The notes under the pieces: model-generated | Database searches by the model: none | Told to the model about the DNA's origin: nothing | What the model saw: the letters and a program-made list of their open reading frames with translations, nothing else | In this document: piece after piece, positions 35,850-48,500 of the stretch | Numbering within the stretch: the first letter of the stretch is position 1 | Layout of the letters: each line of letters starts with the position of its first letter | Position numbers and translations under genes: made by a program | From: Acridotheres tristis | Taxonomy: Eukaryota > Chordata > Aves > Passeriformes > Sturnidae | Assembly (NCBI GenBank): GCA_037013685.1 | Contig: CM072886.1 | Location: forward strand, 25,799,080-25,863,079 | DNA: 64,000 nucleotides | Reading direction: 5' to 3'

Positions 35850-36336
35850 CCACAACACAAGAAAGACATGGACCACTTGGATCATGTGCAGAGGAGGGTC
35901 ACTAAGCTGATCACAGGTCTGGACACCTCTCCTGTGAGGGAAAGGCTTAGAGTTCTGGAGCTGTTTTCATCCTGGAGTAGAGAAGGGTTTGGGGACACCC
36001 TAGATCAGCCTGCCAGAACTTAAAGGGGGCTTACAAGAAGGGTGGAGAGAGACTTTTCACAAAGGCATATAGTGACAGGACAAGGGGGGATGGCTTCAAA
36101 CTGAAAGAGAGTATGCTTGGATTAGATATTAGGTAAAAAATTATTTGCTATGAGGGTGGTGAGGCACCAAAACAGGTTGCCCAGTAGTGGAGGCCCCACC
36201 CTGCAAGTGCTCAAAACTAGGCTGAATGGAGCTCTGAGCAACCTGGTTGAGTGGAAGGTTCCCTGCCTATGGCAAGGGGGTTGGAACTAGATGATTTCTA
36301 AAGTATTTTCCAATTCAAACCATTTATGATTCTTTA

Positions 36337-37014
36337 ATTTTGAGTGGAAAATAAATTTCATCTCCTTCAATTATTCTCAATGGCTAAACAAAATATGGTT
36401 TCAGTTAAAAAATCTACAAAATAATACCAATTAAAACCACAAGACTGTAAGCAGTATAATGACACCTGATTGACAGAATTATTATTAAACATCAAATTCT
36501 TATGATAAAATCTCTCAAACAACAAGTTTTTAGAACAAGCTGTTAAGCACTTGTCAAAGTATCATAGATCCTACATATAGTATTGTCTTTAAAGAATGTT
36601 AGTGCTGGACTTCAGAAGGAAATAAAGATTTCTCTCCCAGTACTGGCAAAGTTAGAGTTTATGTCATACGAGATGAATTGTAGCATTCTTCCTTTCTCTG
36701 TCAGCATTTATGGATTTTTTCTTCTCTTCTTTTCTCTCTGTTACAGTTAAAATTCTCAAGATCTATAACCAGTTCCTGAGAGAAGCATTTTCCATCCTTT
36801 TTGATACATGCTGCATAGTTAGTTATTTAGGTCAACTAGAACATGATGCACAGTGATCTCACATACAGAAAGAAATAGCAATCTTGAAAATTTCCATAAA
36901 AATTATAACAAACAAGTCTAGTATAGCTGTCAAACATAAAATCTCTTTCCTTCTGCCGTCTCATTCTTCCTTTCCTTATCATGAAGAAAAATTTCTTCAA
37001 AGGCTTGTTAGGCA
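36337..37014. other. Unannotated AT-rich DNA
   Basis: No gene is recognised between two plus-strand CR1 copies. Confidence 0.55.
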
Positions 37015-37182
37015 TTGTAACAGGATGCCTGGGGAAATGGTTGAGTCACTGTTCCCCTAAGATTTTTTTATAAGTGTAGTTGTAGCACTTAGAGACATGG
37101 TTTAATGGTGGATGTGTTAGTGCTCAGTAAATGATTGGAGATCTTTTCCAAACTAAATGATCCTATGATTCTATGCTTCTGT
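37015..37182 (+). mobile_element. CR1 LINE 3' tail
   Basis: The sequence follows the end of a CR1 subfamily different from the one at 34.4 kb: 'GGAAATGGTTGAGTCACTGT', then 'GCACTTAGAGACATGGTTTA' (37086-37105), 'ATGGTGGATGTGTTAGTGCT', 'TTGGAGATCTTTTCCAAACT', and the terminal 'GATCCTATGATTCTATGC'. Only about 168 bp remain, all 3' UTR. The well kept ATTCTATG end marks the true 3' terminus. Confidence 0.92.
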
Positions 37183-40046
37183 TCTATAACGCTTAAATAT
37201 CTAAAGCTGGACAATCAAGTCTATCAGATACAATGTAACAAGAGACACTGGATTAATTTATTTATAATTACTGAAACAAGTGATCTAAAAAGAAGACTTT
37301 GACATCAAAAATAGTCATAATATGCACTTCTTGCACCATGTGCCAAAACTATGTTTCCAAAACCTTTGTTTAATACCGTTACATCTCACATCATCCCCAA
37401 ATCTCGCTAAGTAACTGGTTAGATTAGAAAGTTCTCTGGACAGTGGGATTCTGCTTTTGCATTTGCATTAAATTATTCTCGTGTAGGAATCTATATCCTT
37501 TCAAAAAGCTAGAGCTGGAAGCTTCACAAAAGGGCAGCAAAATACTTAGAGGTTTCAAGCCCATGGAATTATACAGGGAAACACATCACATTGCAGGTAA
37601 CACCTATGCTAAAATGTAATAATAGTAATGCTTTTGGTTAAAATGCTTCTTAAAAAAAAGAGCAAAAATAAATGCACAATTTTTTATTAACAGACAAGTT
37701 TATTTCAAGTGAGCTCTCATGAATTGCATGAGCCTCAAATCTTTCCATCAATATTTTGAAGTTTTAATGAAGCTAAATACTATTGTCTCATCTATTGCAC
37801 TATTCAACTCTTTAATGAATACTTTTTAAAAATCAGACCTCAGACCAAGGGCTAACTCTAGGACAACAGATACTTACTCTCTCATTTTGATAAAAATTAC
37901 CATTGAGCTTTATTCTTCTTTCTTGTCCACCAAAAAAAAATCAGGATCATTTCTCCTTTTATCTCATATCAGCAAACACAATGAATGTCTACACATCTTC
38001 AGTCCTATTCTCTTTCTCTCCAATTTTAAAATGAACTTGAATAATTTAATTTACCCTACTCACTCATTTTCTTTGTATTGTTTGCTACTGATTTCTATAT
38101 TTCCTCTTCTTTACAAGAGATTAATATCTCCCATTTTGAAAGCATCAACCAAAGTCTCTGTATCAGATTAGCAGCATCAGACTGCATAGTTTACATGCAG
38201 ATAACATAATACAGTGCCCTAACTACATCCAAAAGTGAAAATTCATCTCTTCAGAATCAAATATATTCAGTTCTGTTCATCCTTTATGATGCATTATGTA
38301 AAGACAAATACGACCCATGGAATATCTGGAAATTATCTAATGCTAAACTTTCTGTTGCCACATTAATATCCCAACTTAAAATACTAGGATCTGCTACATA
38401 TATCAATATGTAGCCATATTAATTTATATTAAACAAAATTACGTGTGAAGCAAAAGCCTTACTACGCTATATTTCTCTCTTTTAAAATACAAAATTAATA
38501 AAATTACGTTATATAAAGCCTTAACTAAATAGAGATTAACAAATTTCAGAGGTCTCAGAGGTAACCTTAGAAATAATTTCATTGCTCTTTCTCTTTAGAA
38601 TCTGAAATTATGCTTCATGCATTTTGAATCTTTCTTCTTCCTTTATCTGTCTGTATATAAGTTAGATCCAGTGAAATGCAGATCCAGAAAATATATACAT
38701 GTCCAATCTATAATTTTCTCCTTTACTTCATCATCACTGATGATGAAATATCATGATCTATTATATAGATCCTTGCCTTTTCTTCCAGTGCCTTCTTTTC
38801 CTTTGTTTCTGGCTTTGGATCTTGTGAATGGCTATGCAATTTCCTTTACTATATTAAAACTTGCCTCTCTTTTCCCCCCTACTGCAGCACAACCAAACAA
38901 AGGACAGTACAAGGACATAGAAACCATCATGAAATGCCTTTTATTTCACAGCTCTTTTCATCTGCTTAACAAATAACAGAAACCATGGTTAATCATTGCA
39001 TACTTCTGGTTCCCTGGGCACTCATGGAGCTCTCCATATGGTCTGCTCAAAATGGAGACACTTGCATATATCAGATCTAAATTATGCAAAAAATGTGATC
39101 ATATAGTGGAGCAGAGTAATAATAGAAAAGATACCTACTCAAGAAAAACAGAAACGTAGCTAATAATCACTCTACATTTCCAACTCCCAGGGTAGAAGAA
39201 CATTGTACTAAATACATAAATCTATATTCTGACATTAATTTCATAATATTTAAAACATATTCACTCTTGAGCTTTTCATATTTTTCTTTCATGCAAGAAA
39301 CCAAATAGCACAATGAATTTTTTTGTTTATTCATTCCTCTCCTCTTTTTGCCCTTTTCTTCACCTTGCTCTTGATATGACCAAGCCCGTCTAGGTCCTCT
39401 TTTTATTTGCCTTTTCTTTTGCTTTTTATTCTTATCATTCTCTTCAGACTTTACTATTTTACCCTTTTTTTAATGATCATGGCCTAAGATAAGCAAGGAG
39501 TCTAAGCAAAGAGAATATGCGATTACTGTCTACAGAGAAAAATTGAAAAAAATTTACTCAGGTGCTATAGGCCTCGAATTGAACAATCTGTGGAGAAGGG
39601 TACAGATGCACATTTCTAGTGAGCCAAAGTCATTAAACTTTTTTGATTCAACTTTGCTTTGCTTCTGGTTTGGTATGGTACATTGGTATTTTGAACCAGG
39701 GATACTATTAAGCAAAGAGGATAGGCCAGGACTAATACATGCGTCCATTCCTAGTTGGCAAAGGAGACCAGACTTGGTGTAGAGAAGCATCCAGTCATTC
39801 TCAATGCAACTGCATAGTTGGAAACCAGGCATTGTTATCAAGGGCAACTGACAGATGCCATCACTGCTATAGAGTAAAAGGAAATTACTATGAAAGAAAG
39901 ATGTGCTTGTTCAGGCCCAGAAAAACTTCTTGTGAGAGTTTTTCCAGTCCAGCTTTCTCAGGATTAGCCAGGGTTTTTTTTCCCAAAGCTAGCAACCTTC
40001 CTCTAATGTAAACATAAGAAAAGAATTAATAACAAAGATAAACACC
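37183..40046. other. Unannotated AT-rich DNA
   Basis: No gene is recognised. The + frame at 38617-38976 (119 codons) is hydrophobic and Ser/Leu/Phe-rich, as expected for pyrimidine-rich DNA, and shows no domain. A near-perfect palindrome is listed separately. The two overlapping frames on opposite strands at 39.54-39.85 kb match nothing I know. Confidence 0.5.
38727..38747. other. Perfect 10-bp-arm palindrome
   Basis: TTCATCATCA and TGATGATGAA flank a single central C, so the 21 bases are self-complementary apart from the centre. It could be a dimeric protein-binding site or a chance occurrence. No neighbouring gene helps to decide. Confidence 0.85.
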
Positions 40047-40245
40047 TGTTGGATACATGCAAAAAGCATGGGAAAGAGGTGTCACTTTCCATGGACCAAT
40101 CAACTGTATTCTGTCCTTGGAGTTGCAAAAGGCTCTACTTAAGCAGTGTGTTTTAGAATAAAGTTCTCTTTCCTATCATGAGAGGGACCATGTAGCTGTG
40201 TGTCTTATTTCCTCTGCTTCCAAAGGGTTAAACTCCTAACCAACA
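40047..40245 (+). mobile_element. Short LTR-like element
   Basis: A 199-bp segment is bounded by TGTTGG and CCAACA, an exact inverted pair with the TG...CA ends of LTRs. Inside it are a CCAAT box at 40096-40100 and an AATAAA signal at 40157-40162 followed by TTCTCTTTCC, in the order expected for U3-R-U5. No target-site duplication is visible (AACACC on the left, GCTACA on the right) and no viral gene lies next to it. It may be an old solo LTR whose duplication has decayed, or one formed by recombination between different insertions. I do not recognise the family. Confidence 0.5.
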
Positions 40246-42339
40246 GCTACAGAAAGGAACATTGAAGAATATTCTGACTGAAAATTCAGAAATCAAGAAA
40301 TGGCAAAACTAAGTTTTCCTTGGTTTTGTTAATTCAGCCTGCATGTTCTATAGACTTAAGGCTTAGCCTGGTCAGTGTCAGTGCTTACCTCAGCAGGAGC
40401 ACACTTTGTAGGCTGAAAAGGTGTGTAGAAATATTATATGAACCTTAATTTGGAAAGCAGCATAAACTGAATATTCCTATAGAGATAACAGAGAACATTT
40501 ATTATTGCACAGTCTTAAATTGGGTCACCATATACTATTTTCCCATGGGATCTAAGCCTTATTTAAAATCTCAGATGGATTCACTGATGGACTCAAAACC
40601 TGAGTTACCTGTATGTGAACCAGAGCTGTGCAGTGGTAAGAAGAAAAAATAAATGAATACAGCTAAACCTTGTGCCAAATCCAGCAGATGAGCCGGTGCT
40701 TTGAGATTTAAAGGTCTTGAAAAAAACAAGGATAAAAACAGCAGATATTAAACTATAAACTAACCATTGAATACATCCTCTACACTGACAAAGTGAATGC
40801 CAGAGCTGGCTGCTGACAGGGTTCATTCTGATGCATTTTGTGATACATTTTGCATACATACATATATATATGCAAAATATTTATATATATAAAACTTAAG
40901 ATGTTGTACATGTGTTTTAACAGGGTAGAATCTCTCATTTGTGTTAGAACCAGCAGGGTTAGCTTATCACTTTTGTCAGTGGGTTAGACCAACATTGTAC
41001 TAAATGAGACAAGGTAAATTCCCTGGTTTTCATTCCTGTGGCCTTGTAGGGAGATGCCAATCACCTGATGAGTGCTATTAATAGTTTATGCTGCTCTACC
41101 CACTTTTAAGAACTGAGAATGAAGTTTCTGAAACATTTCTCCAATTGGTTTTAATGTTGCTTTATTAGAAAAGATATATTAATTTTTGTATACCTGTTTT
41201 ACAATATTCATAGAGTTCCTTTTGTTTTAAAACTCCATGTTAGAAAGGTAGACTTTAGTTTAAATAAGTAGATCTTGGACTTGAAGCTCTAAATCATAGT
41301 GTAATTTTTTTCATAACCCAAGTTTCTTGATAATGGAAGACATGAACTTAGGCTTATGCACTATTAAATAATAGATTCATTAAGTAGATTTATATAGTAG
41401 ATCTGAGCCCTTATATAGACTAGCGCCTAATTTCAGGAAATACCCAGGTAATTTCCTTTCCCTTAGACAGATTTTAATGTGAAACTTTTCTTGGTACTGC
41501 CTGATAAAAATTTACCTAATTGTATGCATGTATGCATTGGTCTGTGTTTTGATGAGACCTTATGATTTCAGGTATCTAGAATCAATTTTGAGACTTATCT
41601 CTCACAGTATTCCAGTATCCACAGTATCATCCAGTAGAGAATGGAGGAATGAACTGATCTTTTACATTGGATGCATCCTGCAGTTCAGCCTCTTACTGGA
41701 CAGCTCTAGAGCCTTGAAATGCAGATTCACTGCACTGGAATATACTTTCATCAGCTGCACCTACATAGTGTGTTATCTGTTGAACATGTCCAAAACATTC
41801 TGTACATATTTAATTTTAAGCTTAACTATCATTGGCACTATGCACAGATAAGACAACTCAGTTAAGACTTTAACAGGATAGGTCTAAACACCCAAGGGAC
41901 CTAAATTGGGGTATTTTTATTTGGATTTGGTTCTTCAGCATTCAAATGAAGGTTTGATTTTCGTATTCTGTTCTTGGTACAATGTATCTTTCTGTCTCAG
42001 AGAAGTTTGGATTAACTTAATTAGACAAAAAAACTGTATTCTCATGAACATCAAAATAATGTTATCACATTGTTCTAGTCCAAGAGTAACATATAAAGAA
42101 AAGGTCTGCCTACAAATATTGCAGGTTCTACTAGGTATACTACTAGTACAGTCTGCTAAATGCAATTGTCTCTAGAACAAGGTATTATGGCACAGCTTAA
42201 CCAGAAGCTAGCCGTTTTGCCTTAAAATACGACTAAAAGAACTGTATCCGGTCCTTCATGAGTTGTTTTCCCTTCCATTTTCCTTATGTACGATTATCAC
42301 CCTTAGTGTGTGAGCAGAGGAAGCGTGTTCCATGAGTGT
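40246..42339. other. Unannotated AT-rich DNA
   Basis: No gene is recognised. ATTTTGCATA (40847-40856) and TATGCAAAAT (40869-40878) form a perfect 10-bp inverted repeat around a 12-bp TA-rich loop. The 107-codon + frame at 41528-41851 has no motif I can identify. Confidence 0.5.
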
Positions 42340-42525
42340 CTGCACACACAGACACACAGAGGCACAAACACACACAGACACACAGACAGGAACAAGCACA
42401 CACAGACACAAGCACACACAGACACACAGACAGGAACAAGCACACACAGACACACAGACAGGAACAAGCACACACAGACACACAGACACGAGCACACACA
42501 TGCACACACACGTGCACACACCCTC
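42340..42525. repeat. CA/GACA-rich minisatellite (28-bp period core)
   Basis: The region is made of CACACA and CAGACA blocks. A unit ending in CAGACAGGAACAAG recurs with GGAAC at about 42389, 42433 and 42461, spacings of 44 and 28 bp, so a 28-bp unit has gained and lost CACACAGA modules. Frames on both strands, Thr/His-rich on + and Cys/Val-rich on -, are repeat artefacts. Confidence 0.93.
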
Positions 42526-45500
42526 ATATCGACAAGAAGAATGTGGAAACAGACCACGAGACTTCTCTGTCATTCCCCAGCTCCTCTCACTGGCTGGAGC
42601 TAAAGTTCTCTTACAGCACCAGCTGTCCTCTCCTCTCCTCTCCTTTCTTACTTGCAAGTCTCTATCTGTTTATCTATTTGAGGTTGATGGCTTCTAAGCC
42701 ATTTTAGGAAATTACATTTTTTTTGTTTTTCAAAAACTTCCTATGGGGTTGTTCCTCTGCTCCAACACGGCAAAAAAGTGGATATTGTTTCCCACCTGTT
42801 TTTAACCCTGTCACTCTCTTTTAGGGGTCCAGATGTTTCTCTGCATGAAAATAGTCTCAGAAAGACATTGGTTTCCTAATTACTCTGTGCATTTTGTTTC
42901 AAACTTCTGAACTGGACATGGCAATACTAAAGAATCAGCATGGAGCTGAATTCATTAAAGATATGCTGATATATACTGACTAGGACTGCAAATTGCTACA
43001 TTAGAACTGAGCAGGCATTTTAGCTAAAAAATTTACTAAGAAGGTGTTTTAAAAACCTTTTTGGTTTTTTAATATTCTCTTTATTAACAGAAGGAAGTGT
43101 GCTTTATTAGCAAAATGAAGATAGGTGTAAGGTTCTCAGATCTGAGTTTTAAGAAAGGCTATAGTTAGGAGGGGAGAAAACACAAAGAACTAATTCAAGG
43201 TAAAAAAACCCAGACATATGGAGCCATATGGAGGATGGCCTAGATAAGAACAAGAGAAAAATTCAAAGCAATTAGTTGTGAAGTTCTGGGAGAGCAGCAT
43301 GGATATGAATTTATGAATGTTGCTTGTCTCAGTCTCAATTTGAATTCAATTTATCCTTTATCCCCTTCTCTTCCTACTTGCTTCAGTAGTGCAGAATAAT
43401 AAAAAGAAATAAATCTTCCTACTCTTTTGCTATTTTGAATAGGAATTAATCAAATCGACTGGTTGTTCTGCATAATACATTTTGTTGTGACTATTTTCGC
43501 CAACACATGCAGATTTGATGCATTGTGTGATTACTGTTTCTGCAAATCTCAGACACCTAATCATTTCTTTCCTTACACAGAGTGAGAAGAGATTCAACTG
43601 TGGTCCTAAGTATGTGAACTTGACCATATTTGGTGCAATGCTTCAATATTATACATACACATCCTATACATATGTGAGATGCTTCACTGGAAAAGGGACC
43701 TGAATCTTCTTGTACTGTTAAATTGATATCAGGGAAAGCTTTTGTTGAGCTGAATTTAAAAGAAGTTCCAAAACTTGCCTATAGGTTATCAGAGTGTAGT
43801 GAAATTATGTGTATCCAAAGATTGAAATTTTTCATAATGGCTTAACAAACTCAATTTTGATTGAAAAAACCCCAAGAAAGTCTATACAGATTTGCATTAA
43901 AACAATTAAATCGGTTTAAATTAATGGTCTTTGCAATTTCCATTGTGAGTTTGATGAGCTCTAAATCTAAACACAACAAAAGTCAGGATAAAGGAAGTGT
44001 AATACTGCCAGGAAGGGTACAAGTTCAATTTCCAGGTATCTTAAAAACTAACTGTGTGGTCTCAAAAATATGCATAAGTATGTGGTGCTTTCTCACTCCA
44101 CCCCCTGTTACCCTGGACAATTGTGTCATTTGGTGCCTATGACAGACTAGGTGATCAATTCTGCCTCTAATTTTATCTACATATAAACCTAAATAACTCT
44201 GTCTACAAACATGTCAAAAGGTTTAAATAATATCTGAAAATGTTTGGATGTCCAAGATTGTGGGTATTAAGGAAGTCCAGAACATTTAGGAGTTGTAATA
44301 GTGTTGCATTTATCAGTGTTTTTCTCTTGTACTTTGATCTTCACAGTCACTTTCCATTTCAAAGCAATAAAATATTGAACAATTCCCTCAGATGGTGGTT
44401 TCTGCATAAGAATTCTCAGTTCTTTCTGAGACACCCTGCATGACAGCCATCACTGGGATACGAAATGGCAGATGGCTGAATTGTGAACAATCAGAGTTGT
44501 ATAAATGAAATTAAAAATATAACTACTTTCCATATGTGTTCTGTGTAAAGTCACACTTAAGAAAATTGCTTGCATTTCTCTTTACCCTGGGATTTGACCA
44601 GAGATATAAAGATAAAGAGCTGCCTAATTGTTTGGCTAACAAGACATTAGGTATATAGCACAATAAAAGACAATAAAATTGTACAAGAACATGCTTACAT
44701 TTCCCTTTGCATTTATCAGCCTCCATATAAACTTACAGTTTACCAAAGACCTCTTGTTTTTGATTCCTGGACAATGGTTGTGAGGAATTCACTAAAACAT
44801 CAAATGTCACTCATTGTTATTGCCTGTGTGGCTCCCTTAATTTAAACAGACACATTCACATATGTAAGGTAAGAAGCATTTGGCCCATAAAATGCTTACA
44901 TTCATTATTATAAATCCTTAATTTTCCAGGCGTGGCTCTATTAATATACAGAAAAAAAAGAGAGTTGTATTTAGAACAAATATTTGCATTCTATGTAATC
45001 TATTTGTATATGCTCATTTTTAGCTGCATAGATATCAAAAATGAAGATGCATGTTGCCATAACAGTGGTAGTACTGGAATATTTCTCCAGCTCACTCCAA
45101 TGTCTATATTAAAATGCAGAAGAAAAATGTCATAAATACACTTCTTGAAATAGAATGGCACATCAGTAACAGTGTTTAAAGAGTCTCTGTTCTAAAAATG
45201 AAATGCTCATTTCATTTACACTAAACCTGAGGTGGTTTTTTGGTTTTTTTTTTTTTTTGCTAGGAGGGAGGGGGAGAGAAGAGGGAATGTTGCCAAGTGA
45301 GGGAAGATAGGGATGGTTGCAAAGAAACATTTAGTCAGTAAAACACCATGCTTTCTCATAATGTCATGCATCTCACTCACAATAATTCTTTCTTATTAAC
45401 TGCTTGGGAACAATTTATTTTCCTCTCAGGCTATGAAGGCAAGTGCAAGTGTAGCAGACTCTGGTTGGAGCTGATAAGCCATCCTATAGAAGCAACACTG

Positions 45501-48500
45501 CTGGCATGATGAGATTTGTTAAGAGGACAATATCCCATTGGCTCAGACAAACCATGCTGTATATCAAACCTATCAACAATAATATCTGCAAAATAATGCC
45601 TTTATGTATCTGCCAACTGCCACAGAAAGCTCTCCGGCATTCCTTTGGAAATGTGGTTTCATTTTTTAATTTTTGTTTGTGCCACTGACGTATACAACAG
45701 CTGAAGGCTCACCTAGTCTCACTTAAATTTTACAGTATTTTAAACCCCATCCTCTAAAGACACTAAGCAGAAAACTGCACTAAATAAACCAGAAAATGAT
45801 CAGTCACTGATGTAAAAAAATCCGTCTTTATGATGAAAACATAAACAAAAAAAATTCAACATATTTGCATTGCTAAATTATTGTTATATTGTTTAGAATG
45901 TTTTAACTGAACTGCATGATCTTAAAAGAGCATAAATAAAACAAATAAATTTTAACCTCATGATTAAAAGTCTATCTCCTTTATCATCATAATTGGTTTT
46001 GAAATTTTTTTTTTTCAAATTATTCTGTTTGCTATTCATAAAACTGTTTCAGATGCCATATGTTCAAACACTGTCCTTCCTAGATTTTTTTTTTATATAT
46101 TAGAAGTACATTCTCAGTTGTTCCTAGTGAAAATTTGTGTTGGTCAAGGTCACTGGAGAAACAGTTTTATTTTGGGAGAACTACTATCAAAGACAGTAGA
46201 AGTTTGATTATAGTAAGTAAATTTGCATCTCAAAGAGTTACAAAAGACAAAAAAAATAAAACTTAAAGTTATCTAAACCTACAGGCGGAAGATTATTTTT
46301 ATGTACTCAATAGTCACATTCTGGCAAGAAGAATAAAGATCTCATAAAATTTCTGTGAAATTTTTTCCCATTAAAACTGTTGGTAAGTCTCAAGTTGAAC
46401 AGTTCAATAATTGTTTGAGTGGCAACGTCATGAACAATGCAAACAGAAATTCTATTTCTCTACCCACTCATTTACTTACAAATATTTCTAGGAGATCAGT
46501 ATTTATCTGAGTAGACTTAGATCATATGCTGGACTCCTTGAAGAGATTAAATTGTGCAAAAATAAAATCCTTACTGCAAATTTTGCCTTCCAGTGTGAAG
46601 GGCATTTTTCATATCTATAAAAGGGGAATAGAAGCATTTTTGCACTGGAGGATAGAGAAGGTGGATGTGAAAATTCAAGTATTGGATATATGAAGAATTT
46701 GTCTCACTGTTCACCAGGACAGGGTAAGAGCAACCTGCAGGTAGATGGACAAGCAGACAGGTACCTCCTCTTGCAATGAAAATTGAATAATATTTAATTC
46801 TTCCTCAGACATAGTTTTCCTGAGATGGGTTGAAGGTGTCTCATGACAATACCTGAATCATTATTACAATATTGCAGCTTCTCTCCAATTCCCAGATACC
46901 CCCTGACAAAACTGATCAATCAGAGTGAAGCTGCAACTACTTGGATCTATGTCAACAGGAGATGAGGAGTCTGGGATTACTGAAGAAGTAGGACTAAGCC
47001 CACTCCTCAGCTGAAATCCCGTGCTGCTGGCACAACTATATCATGTCACCATTCACATAAACTCTATCATGTCACCATTCACTTATGGAACTATCTGTGC
47101 TCCCATTCTTCATCACTCATCACTGCAGAAGTCAGCCACACTGACAAGGGCTAAGCAGGGGCTCAGAGACTGTGTATGCAGGATGCTCTTGCACCATGTA
47201 TGGAGAATACACGGATATACACAGGCACTGGAGAGGAGGATTGGATTAGTTCCAGTTGACAGCCACTGTCTACTGTCAATTTTCCTAAAAGATAAATATT
47301 TTTTTTTTCTTTTACTTTTTTTTTTTAATTTAAAAACTGGTAGGCATTTCCATGGTTACAGTTCACTGTCAGTCATCTACCTTTAGCCTTTTGATGCAAA
47401 TCCGTTCAAGCACTGAAAACACCTCTGGCGCTTTCTTATTTTTCCTCCAGCTCTATGTATGCAGGGCTGTTTAATGCATGGAAGAACAGCAGACACTTAT
47501 ACCACTGTCTCAGCCTTGCAGAACATGATGATAGCTGCTTCCATGGAGCTTGCATGCCCACAGACCCAATCAAAATAAAGTCTGTTCTTTCCAGTTGGGT
47601 CAGACAACAGGTTTTGACCATTGGCTCAAATGATCCATTTAATCATGATGCACAAGGACTGAGGCACTCAGCTAAAGCCCCATAGTGTGAAAAAGAAAAA
47701 AAAAAAAAGAAGAAACAATGTTCCTTGAAGTTCAATATTTATGCTGTTGGTTCAAAAGCTGTTTTGTCCCGCTTCTCCACAGATATCCAACACTCAACAC
47801 ACAATGGAGCATTAGGCAGCTCCACCCCCTCCTAGGGAGATCTACTTGTCAGAAACTGTTATTAAGAAGCTTTTAGCTCCACTCAATATTTGGGCTGTGA
47901 TCTGCCATCCTCTTTACATGGACCACTCAGAGGGAAGAGGTTTTTTTTATTTAACTTAATAAATAAAAGCAGTCTTTTCCAGAAATGAAGCTTAGCTACT
48001 AATTAGCACTTTTTGATTAATGCAAGCAATTTATGAAGATTATACTCACAGTGTTCAGTTCAACAAAACACTTAAACTCATGCCAAACTTCAAATTCATC
48101 TCTAGTAAAACATCTTAGGAGCATAATTTCTTTCCTGTAGCAGAGCTGATTCCAAGAAGCAAAGGCAAAATTCCCTCTTTTAAAGGACATGCTACAGGAA
48201 TACTATGGATAGAAAGCAGTATATGAGCAGATTGAAATTTATCTGTATAGAGATAACAAAAAAGTAAACCAGAAAAATATTTTTTTGATAATCACAGCTT
48301 GATATCACTCACTGCACTACAGCCTAAGTTCTCAGCTGCACAAAGTGGCACTAGGAGATGGCGTGGAACACATGTAGCATTCCTTCCGTGAAAGGTAATC
48401 TGTGCAGTTAGCTTCTAAAGAAAATATTATGAATTTTCCTGGACCCCAGAGATTGTGTTTTGCAGTTCTTGCCCTCTTGTAGAATATTTCACACTGTCCA

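Larger units (their letters stand above)
34399..36336 (+). mobile_element. CR1 LINE (3' third) split by two solo LTRs
   Basis: A single CR1 copy lies in three collinear pieces. Piece 1 (34399-34683) is the C-terminal part of reverse transcriptase; its degraded translation still shows SGAPQ, VLG and a Leu-Ser-Gly-Ala-Asp-Asp stretch near the family's catalytic Ala-Asp-Asp. Piece 2 (about 35056-35230) resumes with 'ACACTCCACATGACTCAGCA', then 'GAGTACTGCATCCAGCTCAG'. Piece 3 (about 35850-36336) resumes with 'ACACAAGAAAGACATGGACC' and runs through 'TTGGATTAGATATTAGG' to the terminal 'CATTTATGATTCTTTA'. The order matches the CR1 sequence I recall, with nothing lost at the LTR junctions. The remnants are far too broken to encode an enzyme. 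Confidence 0.9.

Noticed and set aside
42256..42707. Cys/Val-rich (-) and Thr/His-rich (+) frames up to 133 codons
   Set aside because: They are translations of the CA/GACA minisatellite on both strands.
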